Part shown: piece by piece, positions 1-7,348 of the stretch
Layout: every line of letters starts with the position of its first letter
Position numbering within the stretch: position 1 is the first letter of the stretch
NCBI GenBank assembly: GCA_943330455.2
Contig: CALQHT020000026.1
Span: 1-36,191, forward strand
Direction: 5' to 3'
Source: Nitrosovibrio sp. Nv4
GTDB taxonomy: Bacteria > Pseudomonadota > Alphaproteobacteria > Acetobacterales > Acetobacteraceae
DNA: 36,191 bases
Program-made: the position numbers and the translations under genes
Notes under the pieces: generated by a model
What the model was told of the DNA's origin: nothing
The model's database searches: none
What the model saw: the letters and a program-made list of their open reading frames with translations, nothing else

Positions 1-29
1 CGGGGCAAAGCCCCATAAGCGTTAGGATA
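1..29. repeat. IS4 left terminal inverted repeat
   Basis: Pairs with 1439-1467 in inverted orientation, 27 of 29 bases identical, with two adjacent mismatches at positions 7-8. The core shared by both ends is CCCCATAAGCGTTAGGATA. It contains the stop codon of the frame-shifted end of the transposase. Confidence 0.85.
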
Positions 30-252
30 AGCTCTTGGCGGAGAATATCCTTTGCCTGACCCGCTTCCTTCGCGGCTCGGCAAGCCGGCGGAACATCCGA
101 CTCCGGGCGTTGATAAAGTCAGCCAGGGTGAACGTGTTGGGCACCAGAGCGGCACAAATCATGGCAATGACAGCCGCCTGGAGCGCCCACAGCGAAGGCT
201 CGCAACGGACTTCGGCGTCCGGCTTCACGTCGGCATCCGGCTCAGGGGGGGG
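22..252 (-). pseudogene. Out-of-frame C-terminal end of the IS4 transposase
   Basis: After the C9 tract the -1 frame reads on as PEPDADVKPD... through a hydrophobic stretch (AAVIAMICAALV) and a basic end, stopping at 22 inside the left inverted repeat. It has no start of its own. One extra C at 245-253, or a -1 slip, would fuse it to the main transposase frame. It is best read as the C-terminus of the same gene rather than a separate protein. Confidence 0.65.
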
Positions 253-1358
253 GAGTCCAGGATTTCCTGGCAAATGTCGTCGATCAGCAGGGCCAGAATA
301 AGGTGCGGGTAGATCCAACTGAGGCCCCCCGCTTTGGTATGAGTGGGCAATCGGTCGATCCTGAGCAACGATTTCAGTCGTTTAAAGGCAAGCTCGATCT
401 GCCATCGCAAACGGTAGACCGCACAGATGTCGGCGCCCGGGATTTCGGGCGGCAACGATGTGACCAGCACCATGAATCCCGCGGCCAATTCGCTGCGCGG
501 ATCGAGAACGCGCTGCTGTCGGCTGGCCTTGCGTCGGAGGTCCTGACGCGCCGTCGCGGCCTTCTCGGCCGGCAGCGCCACGGCGAGCAACCGAAGCGGC
601 AGGCGTTTGACCTGTTTGCCACGGCCATGCAGCGCCTGAAGAGACCACTCTCGCGGTTGATCCGATACCCCATCCGCCTCCATCCGGCGCAGGCCGTCAA
701 TCAGATCGAACGCCTCACCCGTTTCGGTTTCCAGGCGCAGCATGGCCCAACCGGTGCGGATGATGAAGTCACAGGGTGGACCGTCGGTCGGATCCAGAAG
801 GGCCGCCATTTCTCCTGCCTTGGCATAGCCTCGGTCGGCGATGATCACGACGCTTTCCTTGGGCCGCACGCGGCTGAGTGCCTCGGCGCCATGCCCGTCA
901 GTCAATTCCAACTGGCTGAAACCGCCGCGCCCCAGGTCGTAGGTCGCGTGAATGCGCCAGTCGGTGCCTTTGCTGCCAGGTTGGCTCAGGCTGCTGGCAT
1001 CGCACAAATGCAGGCACCGACCATGCCATGGCGTCGGGCGCGCACGCGCTCGAGCGGCCAGCAGGCGCGCCGTCAGCGCATCGAAGAAGCCGACCGATTG
1101 GTGCAATCGATCCGACAGCGAGGGCGCGCTGATCTCGGCGATACCGCTGATATCCGCCCACGCCGAGGTCTGCTGCAGGCTGCGTCCGCCGGGCCCATGC
1201 ATCAACGCCAGACGCAACAGCGTGACCGCGTCCGGAATGGCGCGGGCACGTTGGATTGCCTTGGTCTCGCGGGCAAGCAGATCGAGGTTCAGATCGGACG
1301 GAAGGCCGGCGAGGATGGCCTCCCAGTCGGAGTCGCCGGGGGATGTTGCATTATACAT
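225..1358 (-). CDS. IS4-family transposase, main reading frame
   Basis: DDE transposase that would excise and insert the surrounding element. The first catalytic Asp is in LCDASS, the second in IIADRGYA, and the Glu in the YREK-type signature YRLRWQIELAFKRLKSLL, the hallmark of the IS4 family. The ATG at 1358 gives a natural start; a TTG at 1409 would add 17 residues. The frame stops at 225, shortly after DDICQEILDS, because of a run of nine C (minus strand, 245-253). Sense coding continues in the -1 frame to 22, so the expected product is about 445 residues. Either one C has been lost, or ribosomes slip on the C tract. The catalytic residues lie upstream of the break. Confidence 0.85.
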   Translation of the reverse strand: MYNATSPGDSDWEAILAGLPSDLNLDLLARETKAIQRARAIPDAVTLLRLALMHGPGGRSLQQTSAWADISGIAEISAPSLSDRLHQSVGFFDALTARLLAARARARPTPWHGRCLHLCDASSLSQPGSKGTDWRIHATYDLGRGGFSQLELTDGHGAEALSRVRPKESVVIIADRGYAKAGEMAALLDPTDGPPCDFIIRTGWAMLRLETETGEAFDLIDGLRRMEADGVSDQPREWSLQALHGRGKQVKRLPLRLLAVALPAEKAATARQDLRRKASRQQRVLDPRSELAAGFMVLVTSLPPEIPGADICAVYRLRWQIELAFKRLKSLLRIDRLPTHTKAGGLSWIYPHLILALLIDDICQEILDSPPLSRMPT

Positions 1359-1438
1359 CTGCCCTACGAATCGTACTCGGCCGCGTCGCTCCAAATGGTT
1401 TTTTGGCAATGTGAGAGATTTTTTCTCCCCGCTGTCGC

Positions 1439-1467
1439 TATCCTAACGCTTATGGGGCTCCGCCCCG
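1439..1467. repeat. IS4 right terminal inverted repeat
   Basis: Inverted partner of 1-29. It lies between the transposase start and the exporter gene whose start codon is at 1481, so only 13 bases separate the IS end from that gene. Confidence 0.85.
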
Positions 1468-1480
1468 CCCTACTTACCTG

Positions 1481-2854
1481 ATGCAAGACCAAGACGGCCT
1501 GCCCCCCAAGGCAAGACGACGCGCCATCCTGACGATGGCCCTCGCCATCTGTGCCTCAGTCCTCAGCACCGCGATCGCCAACATCGCCCTGCCCACCATG
1601 GCCTCCGAGCTCCAGGCATCCCCCGCCGCCTCGATCTGGGTCGTCAACGCCTACCAGCTCGCGGTGACGGTCAGCCTGCTGCCTTTGGCCTCCCTGGGCG
1701 ACAGCCGCGGCTACCGTTTCGTCTATCTATGGGGCCTGGGCATCTTCACCGCGGCGTCACTCGCCTGTGGCCTGTCCGACTCGCTGCCCATGCTGGTCGC
1801 GGCGCGGGTTGCCCAGGGCATCGGCGCCGCCGGCGTCATGAGCGTCAACACCGCCCTGATCCGCTTCGTCTTCCCTCGCGCGGAACTGGGCCGAGGCGTC
1901 GCCACCACGGCGCTGGTGGTCGCCGTCAGTTCCGCCTCCGGTCCCAGCGTGGCCGCCGCGATCCTGTCGGTCGCATCCTGGCACTCGCTGTTCACCCTGA
2001 ACGTGCCGGTCGGGCTGGTCGCGCTCGGCCTGGCGGTGCGGTCGCTGCCGGAAACGCCCCGATCGGGCAACCGGTTCGATTTCCTCAGTGCCGCGATGAA
2101 CGCCCTGACCTTCGGGCTGCTGCTGCTGGGCTTCGACGGTATCGGCCATGGTCACGCGCCCTGGGTCATCGCGCTGGAGCTGGCGGCGGGTCTGGCGGTG
2201 GGGACGGTGTTCGTCCGACGGCAACTGGGGCTATCGGCGCCGATGTTGCCGGTGGATCTGTTCCGCCTGCCAGCGTTTGGCATGTCCGTGGGGACGTCGA
2301 TCTGCTCCTACACCGCGCAGACCATCGCCCATCTGGCGCTGCCGTTCTACTTCCAGGTCGCGGGGGGGGTGTCGCAGGCGCAGGTCGGTTTGCTCATCAC
2401 GCCCTGGCCGGCGGTGGTGGTGTTCGTGGCGCCCCTGGCCGGGCGACTGTCGGACCGCTACTCGGCCGGATTGCTGGGCGGCTGCGGCCTGGCCGTGCTG
2501 ACCGGTGGGATGCTGCTGGTGATGGCGCTGCCGGCCGATGCGGCGTTCTGGGACGTGGTCTGGCGCATGATGGTGTGCGGCATCGGGTTCGGCTTCTTCC
2601 AGTCTCCCAACAACCGAGCGATCATCAGTGCCGCCCCGCGCAACCGCTCCGGCGCGGCCAGCGGCATGCTGTCCACCGCCCGCCTGACCGGGCAGACCAT
2701 CGGCGGCGCCGTCGTCGGCCTGGTCTTCGCCCTGACGCATGGCGACATTGCCCAAGGCGCAACCCTGGCGCTGACTGTTGGAGCCGCATTCGCCGGCACC
2801 GCCTGCGTGGTCAGTTTCCTGCGCCTGACGCAGCCCGCCAGCCTGACGAACTGA
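1481..2854 (+). CDS. MFS transporter, DHA2-like drug exporter
   Basis: Inner-membrane proton-driven efflux permease of 457 residues, with a short basic N-terminus followed by many hydrophobic helices. Seen: NIALPTMASEL early in the first helix region, motif-A-like GDSRGYRFVY after helix 2, RVAQGIGAAG in helix 4, motif-C-like SGPSVAAAIL in helix 5, and a second A-like motif LAGRLSDRYS in the second half. These fit the DHA2 (14-helix) branch; the substrate cannot be told. The start codon lies 13 bases beyond the IS4 right end and no clear ribosome site precedes it. The native promoter has therefore probably been displaced, and expression may depend on the IS or be lost. The gene stands alone, with no membrane-fusion partner nearby. 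Confidence 0.85.
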   Translation: MQDQDGLPPKARRRAILTMALAICASVLSTAIANIALPTMASELQASPAASIWVVNAYQLAVTVSLLPLASLGDSRGYRFVYLWGLGIFTAASLACGLSDSLPMLVAARVAQGIGAAGVMSVNTALIRFVFPRAELGRGVATTALVVAVSSASGPSVAAAILSVASWHSLFTLNVPVGLVALGLAVRSLPETPRSGNRFDFLSAAMNALTFGLLLLGFDGIGHGHAPWVIALELAAGLAVGTVFVRRQLGLSAPMLPVDLFRLPAFGMSVGTSICSYTAQTIAHLALPFYFQVAGGVSQAQVGLLITPWPAVVVFVAPLAGRLSDRYSAGLLGGCGLAVLTGGMLLVMALPADAAFWDVVWRMMVCGIGFGFFQSPNNRAIISAAPRNRSGAASGMLSTARLTGQTIGGAVVGLVFALTHGDIAQGATLALTVGAAFAGTACVVSFLRLTQPASLTN

Positions 2855-2948
2855 CCCACTCGCTCACCAATCATGACCACGAATCCATCCCACCGGCCGA
2901 ACCATCTCGGCTATGGTCGGCGGCGCCACCTCCCATGGGACCGATGAC

Positions 2949-4529
2949 ATGGAATTGCCTGACGAACTGATCCTTCCCTCCGCGGCCGAGGACGAAAAGC
3001 GTGCTTCCCCCCTCGTCCGCTCGTCGGCCGAACTGATCGGCGCGCTGGGCGCCAATGCCGGCTTCATGCCGCCCAAGCGGCTGGACCTGGTGCAGGAGGT
3101 TGCGGACTCGGTGGGCACGATCCTGGGCGAGCCGTCGCTGGTCCGCGTTCTTATGCTGCGCGCCCTGTCGGCACCCGCTTTGCCGCGCACGGCTTTGGCC
3201 GCCGTCCGGGCCGCCGCATCCGAGACCGGCAGCCCGATGCGCGCCGATCTGATGCGGGAATTCGGCCGCCTGCTGGCCGATGCCAAGCCGGCGATCGCTG
3301 AACTGGGCCCCGACGTCGCCGCCGCCCTGAACGTGCCGATGCCGGAATCGATGAAGCGTGGGACGTCTTCCATGCGCGATTCCGGCGGGTCGCTGGTGGA
3401 GCGGGCGTTCCGCCTCGTGCGCTCGGAGGATCCGCTGCTGGCCGAGGCGCGCGGATTCGCCGTCGATTTCGCCCAACCCACCATCCTGGCGGCCGTCCGC
3501 ACCGCGCAGAAAACCGGCGACGTGCAGCCCGTCCTGCAAGCCCTGCCGGCGGTGCTGGACACCGTATCCCGCGAAATCGCCAACCTGGCCCGCGTGTCGG
3601 CCAACCAGGTGGAAGCGGAACGTGAAGCCGCCCAACTGGAAGCCGCCGCGGAAACGATGAAGCGGGTCGCGGATCAACGCTACGCCGCGATTTCGCGGCG
3701 CGCGAAAATGCTGAAACGGCATTTGCAGGAAGACCTGGACGCTCTGGTGGAAGACGGGGTGGAAGAATTCGAGGTCGATTTCCGTCGCATGGCCGAGGGC
3801 AAAAGCTGGTTCGGCCGGTCCGCGTCCGGCGACATGAACGAGCGGGTCGTGGTGAAGAACCTGGAGCGCCGCTACCGCAACCTGGCGCGCCGCTACCAGG
3901 ACCATCTGGACATGCTGGAGCGTGAGGTCTCCGAATTCTGCGACGAATTCACCCGCGTGGGGGATGAGGCGATCAAGCCGCTCGCCCGCCATGAATTCCG
4001 CGCCGTGGTGCCGCATCCGTCGATGACCCTGCGGATGAAGGTGGCGGCGGATCGGGCGTCGATGGGCACCTTGGCCGCTGGAACAGCCGCGGCCGCCGCG
4101 GGCGGTGTGGCGATGCAGACCGGATTGCTGACGACGGCCGCGGTCGCTGGCGCCGCCGTGACCGGGGTTGGCGCCGCGGTGCTGGGCGCCGTTGCGCTGG
4201 CGGGGGTTTGGAAGATGTTCACCAGCCCGGGCGACCGGCGCCGCAAGGACGCGCGCGACCGGGCCAGCGCCCTGGAACAGACCCTGCGTGACGAGATCGC
4301 GGTCAACTACCCGCGCTTTTGTGAGGCGGTGGATCGGGTCACGGCCCGCTTCCAGGCCGCGGCGATTCCGGACATTTCCCGGCCTCGGATCGAGGCCGAC
4401 CGCGTCCGCGAAATCGCCGCTGCTCGCCGCAGCGTGGCGCAAAGCGTGGGCGAGGCGGCGCAGGCACGGGTGGATTATATGCTGGGGTTCATGCGGGTGA
4501 ACGCGGATACGGATGAGCCGGTGCGGTAG
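2949..4529 (+). CDS. Coiled-coil protein with membrane hairpin, dynamin-like without GTPase
   Basis: A 526-residue protein that I do not recognise as a named family. It is largely helical, with charged heptad-like stretches (for example ANQVEAEREAAQLEAAAETMKRV and a later RYRNLARRY region). It has one Ala/Gly-rich hydrophobic segment at about residues 374-423 (DNA 4070-4218), long enough for two closely spaced membrane passes, and then a basic helical tail. The order helical stalk, hydrophobic hairpin, helical tail resembles the region after the GTPase in bacterial dynamin-like proteins. No P-loop (GxxxxGKS) or other GTPase motif is present here or beside it. The ATG at 2949 opens a natural N-terminus (MELPDELI); an ATG at 2913 would add 12 residues. 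Function unknown. Confidence 0.75.
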   Translation: MELPDELILPSAAEDEKRASPLVRSSAELIGALGANAGFMPPKRLDLVQEVADSVGTILGEPSLVRVLMLRALSAPALPRTALAAVRAAASETGSPMRADLMREFGRLLADAKPAIAELGPDVAAALNVPMPESMKRGTSSMRDSGGSLVERAFRLVRSEDPLLAEARGFAVDFAQPTILAAVRTAQKTGDVQPVLQALPAVLDTVSREIANLARVSANQVEAEREAAQLEAAAETMKRVADQRYAAISRRAKMLKRHLQEDLDALVEDGVEEFEVDFRRMAEGKSWFGRSASGDMNERVVVKNLERRYRNLARRYQDHLDMLEREVSEFCDEFTRVGDEAIKPLARHEFRAVVPHPSMTLRMKVAADRASMGTLAAGTAAAAAGGVAMQTGLLTTAAVAGAAVTGVGAAVLGAVALAGVWKMFTSPGDRRRKDARDRASALEQTLRDEIAVNYPRFCEAVDRVTARFQAAAIPDISRPRIEADRVREIAAARRSVAQSVGEAAQARVDYMLGFMRVNADTDEPVR

Positions 4530-4571
4530 GGGGGGGGGCTTCTGGTCGTGACCTGACGCACAGGTGTGTGT

Positions 4572-4600
4572 CAACGACCGGCGCATGACGCCGGTCGTTG
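4572..4600 (+). terminator. Perfect 12-bp hairpin after the coiled-coil gene
   Basis: CAACGACCGGCG (4572-4583) and CGCCGGTCGTTG (4589-4600) form a perfect 12-bp stem with a 5-base loop, 42 bases after the stop at 4529. There is no T run, so it may be a factor-assisted terminator or an RNA-stabilising hairpin. Confidence 0.5.
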
Positions 4601-4639
4601 GGCGAGGCGAACGGCGAGCGGGCAATCCTCCTGGAAGCA

Positions 4640-5010
4640 TCGGCGGCGTCGCGATTCTTCAGGACGAACCGGAGAGAGATCGTTCGCGGACGCGATCTTG
4701 GCGACGAACCCTCGGTTGGCGTCGGGGTCGGTTTGGAAAGCCGGGTTGATCATCGCGGGATGGTTTAGTGATGCAGCCGCATCGGAACTCTCAACGCGCT
4801 GTTACCTGCCTTGGATGTCGAAATTGTCGCTCAAGACGCGGTTCTCGCGGGCCTGCTACGGACCTCGTTTCTCCCCTTCGACGAACGCGCCGCGCCGCCT
4901 GATTGAATTCCAGCGCATGCACATCTGATCCGTTGGCTGAGGCGAACGATGTCCCGCTCGTCTTCAAGGGAGAGCAATTTGGTTGAACTGACGTCACGCT
5001 GATGAGCGCT
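4640..5010 (+). pseudogene. Decayed vapC-type PIN toxin gene
   Basis: Fragments of a PIN-domain toxin can be read in order across changing frames. VAILQDEPERD starts at 4648. FADAILATNPRLASGSVW... starts at 4683 after a shift. NALLPALDVEIVAQDAV... starts at 4793 after a second shift. LN..ACTSDPLAEANDVPLVFKGEQFG follows from about 4903 after a third shift, then an in-frame TGA at 4984, then TDVTLMSA. In VapC proteins these match AILLDEPER, the EAG..IA..RF region and LNFGDCFAYALA...PLLFKG.DF..TD. The catalytic LNFGD acidic residue is lost. With at least three frameshifts and one stop it cannot make an active toxin. No intact antitoxin remnant was identified upstream. Confidence 0.75.
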
Positions 5011-5082
5011 GGGGTCTGCTGCCCCCGCCGGTCAGGCGGCGAGAATTAGGATTTACATCGCATGTCGCGTGAGTGTCCCCTC

Positions 5083-5637
5083 CTATGGGTGAGGTCGTAC
5101 CCCGGTCCCCAACACGTATACCGGGGCACCCGAAGGCTCCGTATTTCCCGCTACCGGCAGGCGGTGGACCACTGGCAGTGGCGGTGCGCTGCTATTTCCG
5201 GTTCCCTCAAAGGTCGAAAAATTTGCTTCTACAACTTCCACTACCTGCTTCGCGAAGGCAACTGGGTTCATGAAAAAATTGCCCCGGTGATCAATCGTGA
5301 GGCGGTTAACATCGTAGCTCAGGACCCCGTTCGGAAGTGGATTTTGTTTCCGCGACTTGGAAGAAAATGTGACCTGATGCAGAATACCATTTCTATAAAC
5401 GCTCCAAAACTGCCTCGCCATATCACCGCTCGACAACTCAGAGAAAACAACCCGGAGTTCGTCATAGAACGCGTCTGACAGAGATTGCTCCTGCGTGAGA
5501 TTAGTTTTTTGCCGCAGGTATCTCTCAAGTATCGGGAATGCAACCATCACCACAGCAAACCCTGCATGGTGGTTCTCGTAGAGGTTCGCCAAGACGTCGC
5601 CGAACCAGGATCGAAAATTTTGACCATCTATGGACAT
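5083..5637 (-). CDS. Hypothetical protein with HEPN-like motif
   Basis: A mostly helical protein of 184 residues in base composition that is less GC-rich than its neighbours. I do not recognise a named family. The notable motif is FWSVYRNGILHQ, which contains RNxxxH; this fits the Rx4-6H active site of HEPN-domain RNases, with the polar residue after Arg that is typical of active members. Around it are a helical first half (NLYENHHAGFAVVMVAFPILERYLR), a basic patch (SSKSRKQNPLP) and a Pro-rich tail. The ATG at 5637 is the first good start, but the frame stays open upstream to 5814 and a GTG near 5703 is possible. It sits beside a dead vapC gene, which suggests a mobile toxin/defence patch. 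The HEPN assignment is inference from one motif. Confidence 0.6.
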   Translation of the reverse strand: MSIDGQNFRSWFGDVLANLYENHHAGFAVVMVAFPILERYLRQKTNLTQEQSLSDAFYDELRVVFSELSSGDMARQFWSVYRNGILHQVTFSSKSRKQNPLPNGVLSYDVNRLTIDHRGNFFMNPVAFAKQVVEVVEANFSTFEGTGNSSAPPLPVVHRLPVAGNTEPSGAPVYVLGTGVRPHP

Positions 5638-5981
5638 GAACCGTATAAAAGCCCGATTTTGCTCCGGTGGCAAGTCGTGTGGACGGGTCCCTTTTTGCAA
5701 CACACACTTTTCAGAGGCTGTCCGTTGAGATGGAAATCGCCCTGCCGACCAAAGTCGACAGGTCGTTTTTAACCGATCAGCTGAAGTCGCTCTGTCAGGG
5801 CGCGCTTTGCACACGAGTGATATCGTATACTATACCGCGTGAATGCGGTAGTTTGGGATTGATAGCATCGAATATCAAGCTCTCGCACCAGAATATTACT
5901 TCGACGCCAATCACCATTATCAGAGTACGATCCGATGTCTTAAGTATTAGCACACAACAGAAGCATCAGAATTTCCCCCCC
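5638..5981. other. AT-richer non-coding stretch
   Basis: There is no convincing gene in 344 bases between the HEPN-like gene and the alanyl-tRNA editing gene, both on the minus strand. It may hold the promoter of the HEPN-like gene and possibly part of its N-terminus, since that frame is open to 5814. A weak hairpin, CTATACCGC with GCGGTAG around 5828-5852, could terminate transcription from the upstream operon. Base composition differs from the surrounding chromosome, which fits transferred DNA. Confidence 0.5.
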
Positions 5982-6695
5982 CTACCCCAAAGCAATAATA
6001 ATCCGCCGATTCTGCTTGCCCTTGTTCTCGATCTTCACCACCTGCACCGGCCCAATCTCCCCAGTCCGCGCCACATGCGTCCCCCCGCACGGCTGCAGAT
6101 CCACCAAACCCTCCCCCTCACCGACCCGCATCAACCGCAACCGCCCCGTCCCACGCGGCGGCTGCACCGACATCGTGCGCACCAGGCCGGGATCGCAGTC
6201 CAACACCGCCTCATCCACCCACTCAATCCGCACCGGATGATCCGCCGCGATCAGCGCGTTCAACCCCGCTTCGACCTCCTCCTTCGGCGGCGGGTTGGGC
6301 AGGTCGAAATCCAGCCGCGAGCGGTCCACGCCAACCGAGCCCCCTGTCACCGCCGCGCCCTTGATCAGACTGCACAGCAGATGCATCGCCGTGTGCATCC
6401 GCATCAGCCGGTGCCGCCGATCCCAGTCGATCGCGGCCTCCACCACCGCGCCCACCGGAGGCAACGCCGAACCGGCCTCGGGCACATGCAGGATCGCCTC
6501 GCCCTCCCCTTTCACGGAATCGGCAACCCGCATCTCCCCGCCATCCCAGCGCAGCACGCCGGTATCGCCCGGCTGGCCGCCGCCGCGGGCATAGAACACG
6601 GTCCGATCCAGCACGACGCCCTCGGGCGCGCTGGACAGCACGGTGGCAGTAGCGGACGCCAGAGTTGGCGCATCAAGAAACAAACGTTCGGTCAT
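5982..6695 (-). CDS. Alanyl-tRNA editing protein, AlaX type
   Basis: A 237-residue free-standing editing enzyme that hydrolyses mischarged Ser- or Gly-tRNA(Ala), complementing the editing domain of alanyl-tRNA synthetase. Seen: the N-terminal AlaX/AlaRS-like beta region (FYARGGGQPGDTG), the zinc-binding HTAMH motif near residue 102, and CGGTH near residue 201, the two metal/active-site motifs of the editing fold. There is no synthetase catalytic core. The start ATG at 6695 overlaps the TGA stop of the NUDIX gene (ATGA), indicating translational coupling; an upstream in-frame ATG at 6707 lies inside the NUDIX gene and is less likely. It is the last gene of the minus-strand unit. Confidence 0.9.
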   Translation of the reverse strand: MTERLFLDAPTLASATATVLSSAPEGVVLDRTVFYARGGGQPGDTGVLRWDGGEMRVADSVKGEGEAILHVPEAGSALPPVGAVVEAAIDWDRRHRLMRMHTAMHLLCSLIKGAAVTGGSVGVDRSRLDFDLPNPPPKEEVEAGLNALIAADHPVRIEWVDEAVLDCDPGLVRTMSVQPPRGTGRLRLMRVGEGEGLVDLQPCGGTHVARTGEIGPVQVVKIENKGKQNRRIIIALG

Positions 6696-7339
6696 GATGT
6701 CATCCAAAGTTGGCGCAACCAGTCACGGCGCGCGGCCAGCCACAGCAGGCCGATGGTGGTGATGGAGTTCGGGAAACGACCGGCCAAAGCGGCCTCGATC
6801 GCGGTGGCGGCGGGCCAGACCCGCACGCGGATGTCCTCGTTTTCGGAGGCCTCGCCGGCATGCCAGGCGATCCCGTCGGCATCCGTAGCCGGCGCGGTGA
6901 CGCGGCCGACGAACAGGTCGCAGACCTCGTCGGAGCCGCCCGCGGTCAGGATATAGGCGCCGGCCCATTCGACCAGATCGGCGTCCATCGCCATTTCCTC
7001 CCGCATTTCGCGGCGGATGGTGGCTTCCGGGGTCTCCCCGTCCTCGCACAAGCCGGCCGGAAGTTCGACCAGCACCGGGTCCAACCCGGCGGCCAAAGCG
7101 GGGAAACGGAACTGCTCGATCAGCACCACCTGGTCGGTGATGGGGTCATAGGGCACCAGCGCCGAGGCCCGCCCGCGCCGCCACAGCTCCCAGGTGCGCA
7201 CCCCGCTCTGTGCACCATCGAAACGCCGATGGCGGAATTGCACGACATCCAGCGGGAAGCGGCCCGACCAGACGCGCTGTTCCGACAGGATCTCGACATC
7301 CGTATGGGCGGGGATCGGAGCAATGCTGCGAGCGGTCAT
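6692..7339 (-). CDS. NUDIX hydrolase, ADP-ribose pyrophosphatase-like
   Basis: A 215-residue cytosolic enzyme that splits a nucleoside diphosphate linked to another group, most likely ADP-ribose or a nucleotide sugar. The NUDIX box is GLCEDGE..7..REMREEMAM near residues 96-118, matching Gx5Ex7REUxEExGU except that the conserved Gly is Ala. The N-terminal RVWSGRFPLDVVQFRHRRFDG and the central LIEQFRFP are typical of the NudF/ADP-ribose subgroup. It starts 9 bases after the RNA methyltransferase stop, and its own stop overlaps the AlaX start, so it is an internal operon gene. The exact substrate is inference. Confidence 0.88.
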   Translation of the reverse strand: MTARSIAPIPAHTDVEILSEQRVWSGRFPLDVVQFRHRRFDGAQSGVRTWELWRRGRASALVPYDPITDQVVLIEQFRFPALAAGLDPVLVELPAGLCEDGETPEATIRREMREEMAMDADLVEWAGAYILTAGGSDEVCDLFVGRVTAPATDADGIAWHAGEASENEDIRVRVWPAATAIEAALAGRFPNSITTIGLLWLAARRDWLRQLWMTS

Positions 7340-7348
7340 GGCCTCAGT

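Larger units (their letters stand above)
1..1467 (-). mobile_element. IS4-family insertion sequence
   Basis: The element is bounded by inverted repeats at 1-29 and 1439-1467 that match at 27 of 29 bases. It encodes one transposase on the minus strand that nearly fills the space between them, and the stop of the shifted C-terminal frame lies inside the left repeat, as in compact IS elements. The left repeat starts at the window edge, so the true end and any target duplication cannot be seen. The outer part of each repeat (GGGGC..GCCCC) is itself a small palindrome, so the exact tips could lie a few bases further in. Family assignment rests on the transposase motifs. Confidence 0.85.

Noticed and set aside
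2871-4640. 589-residue minus-strand open frame
   Set aside because: Antisense to the coiled-coil gene, with His/Gln/Arg-rich composition and no domain.
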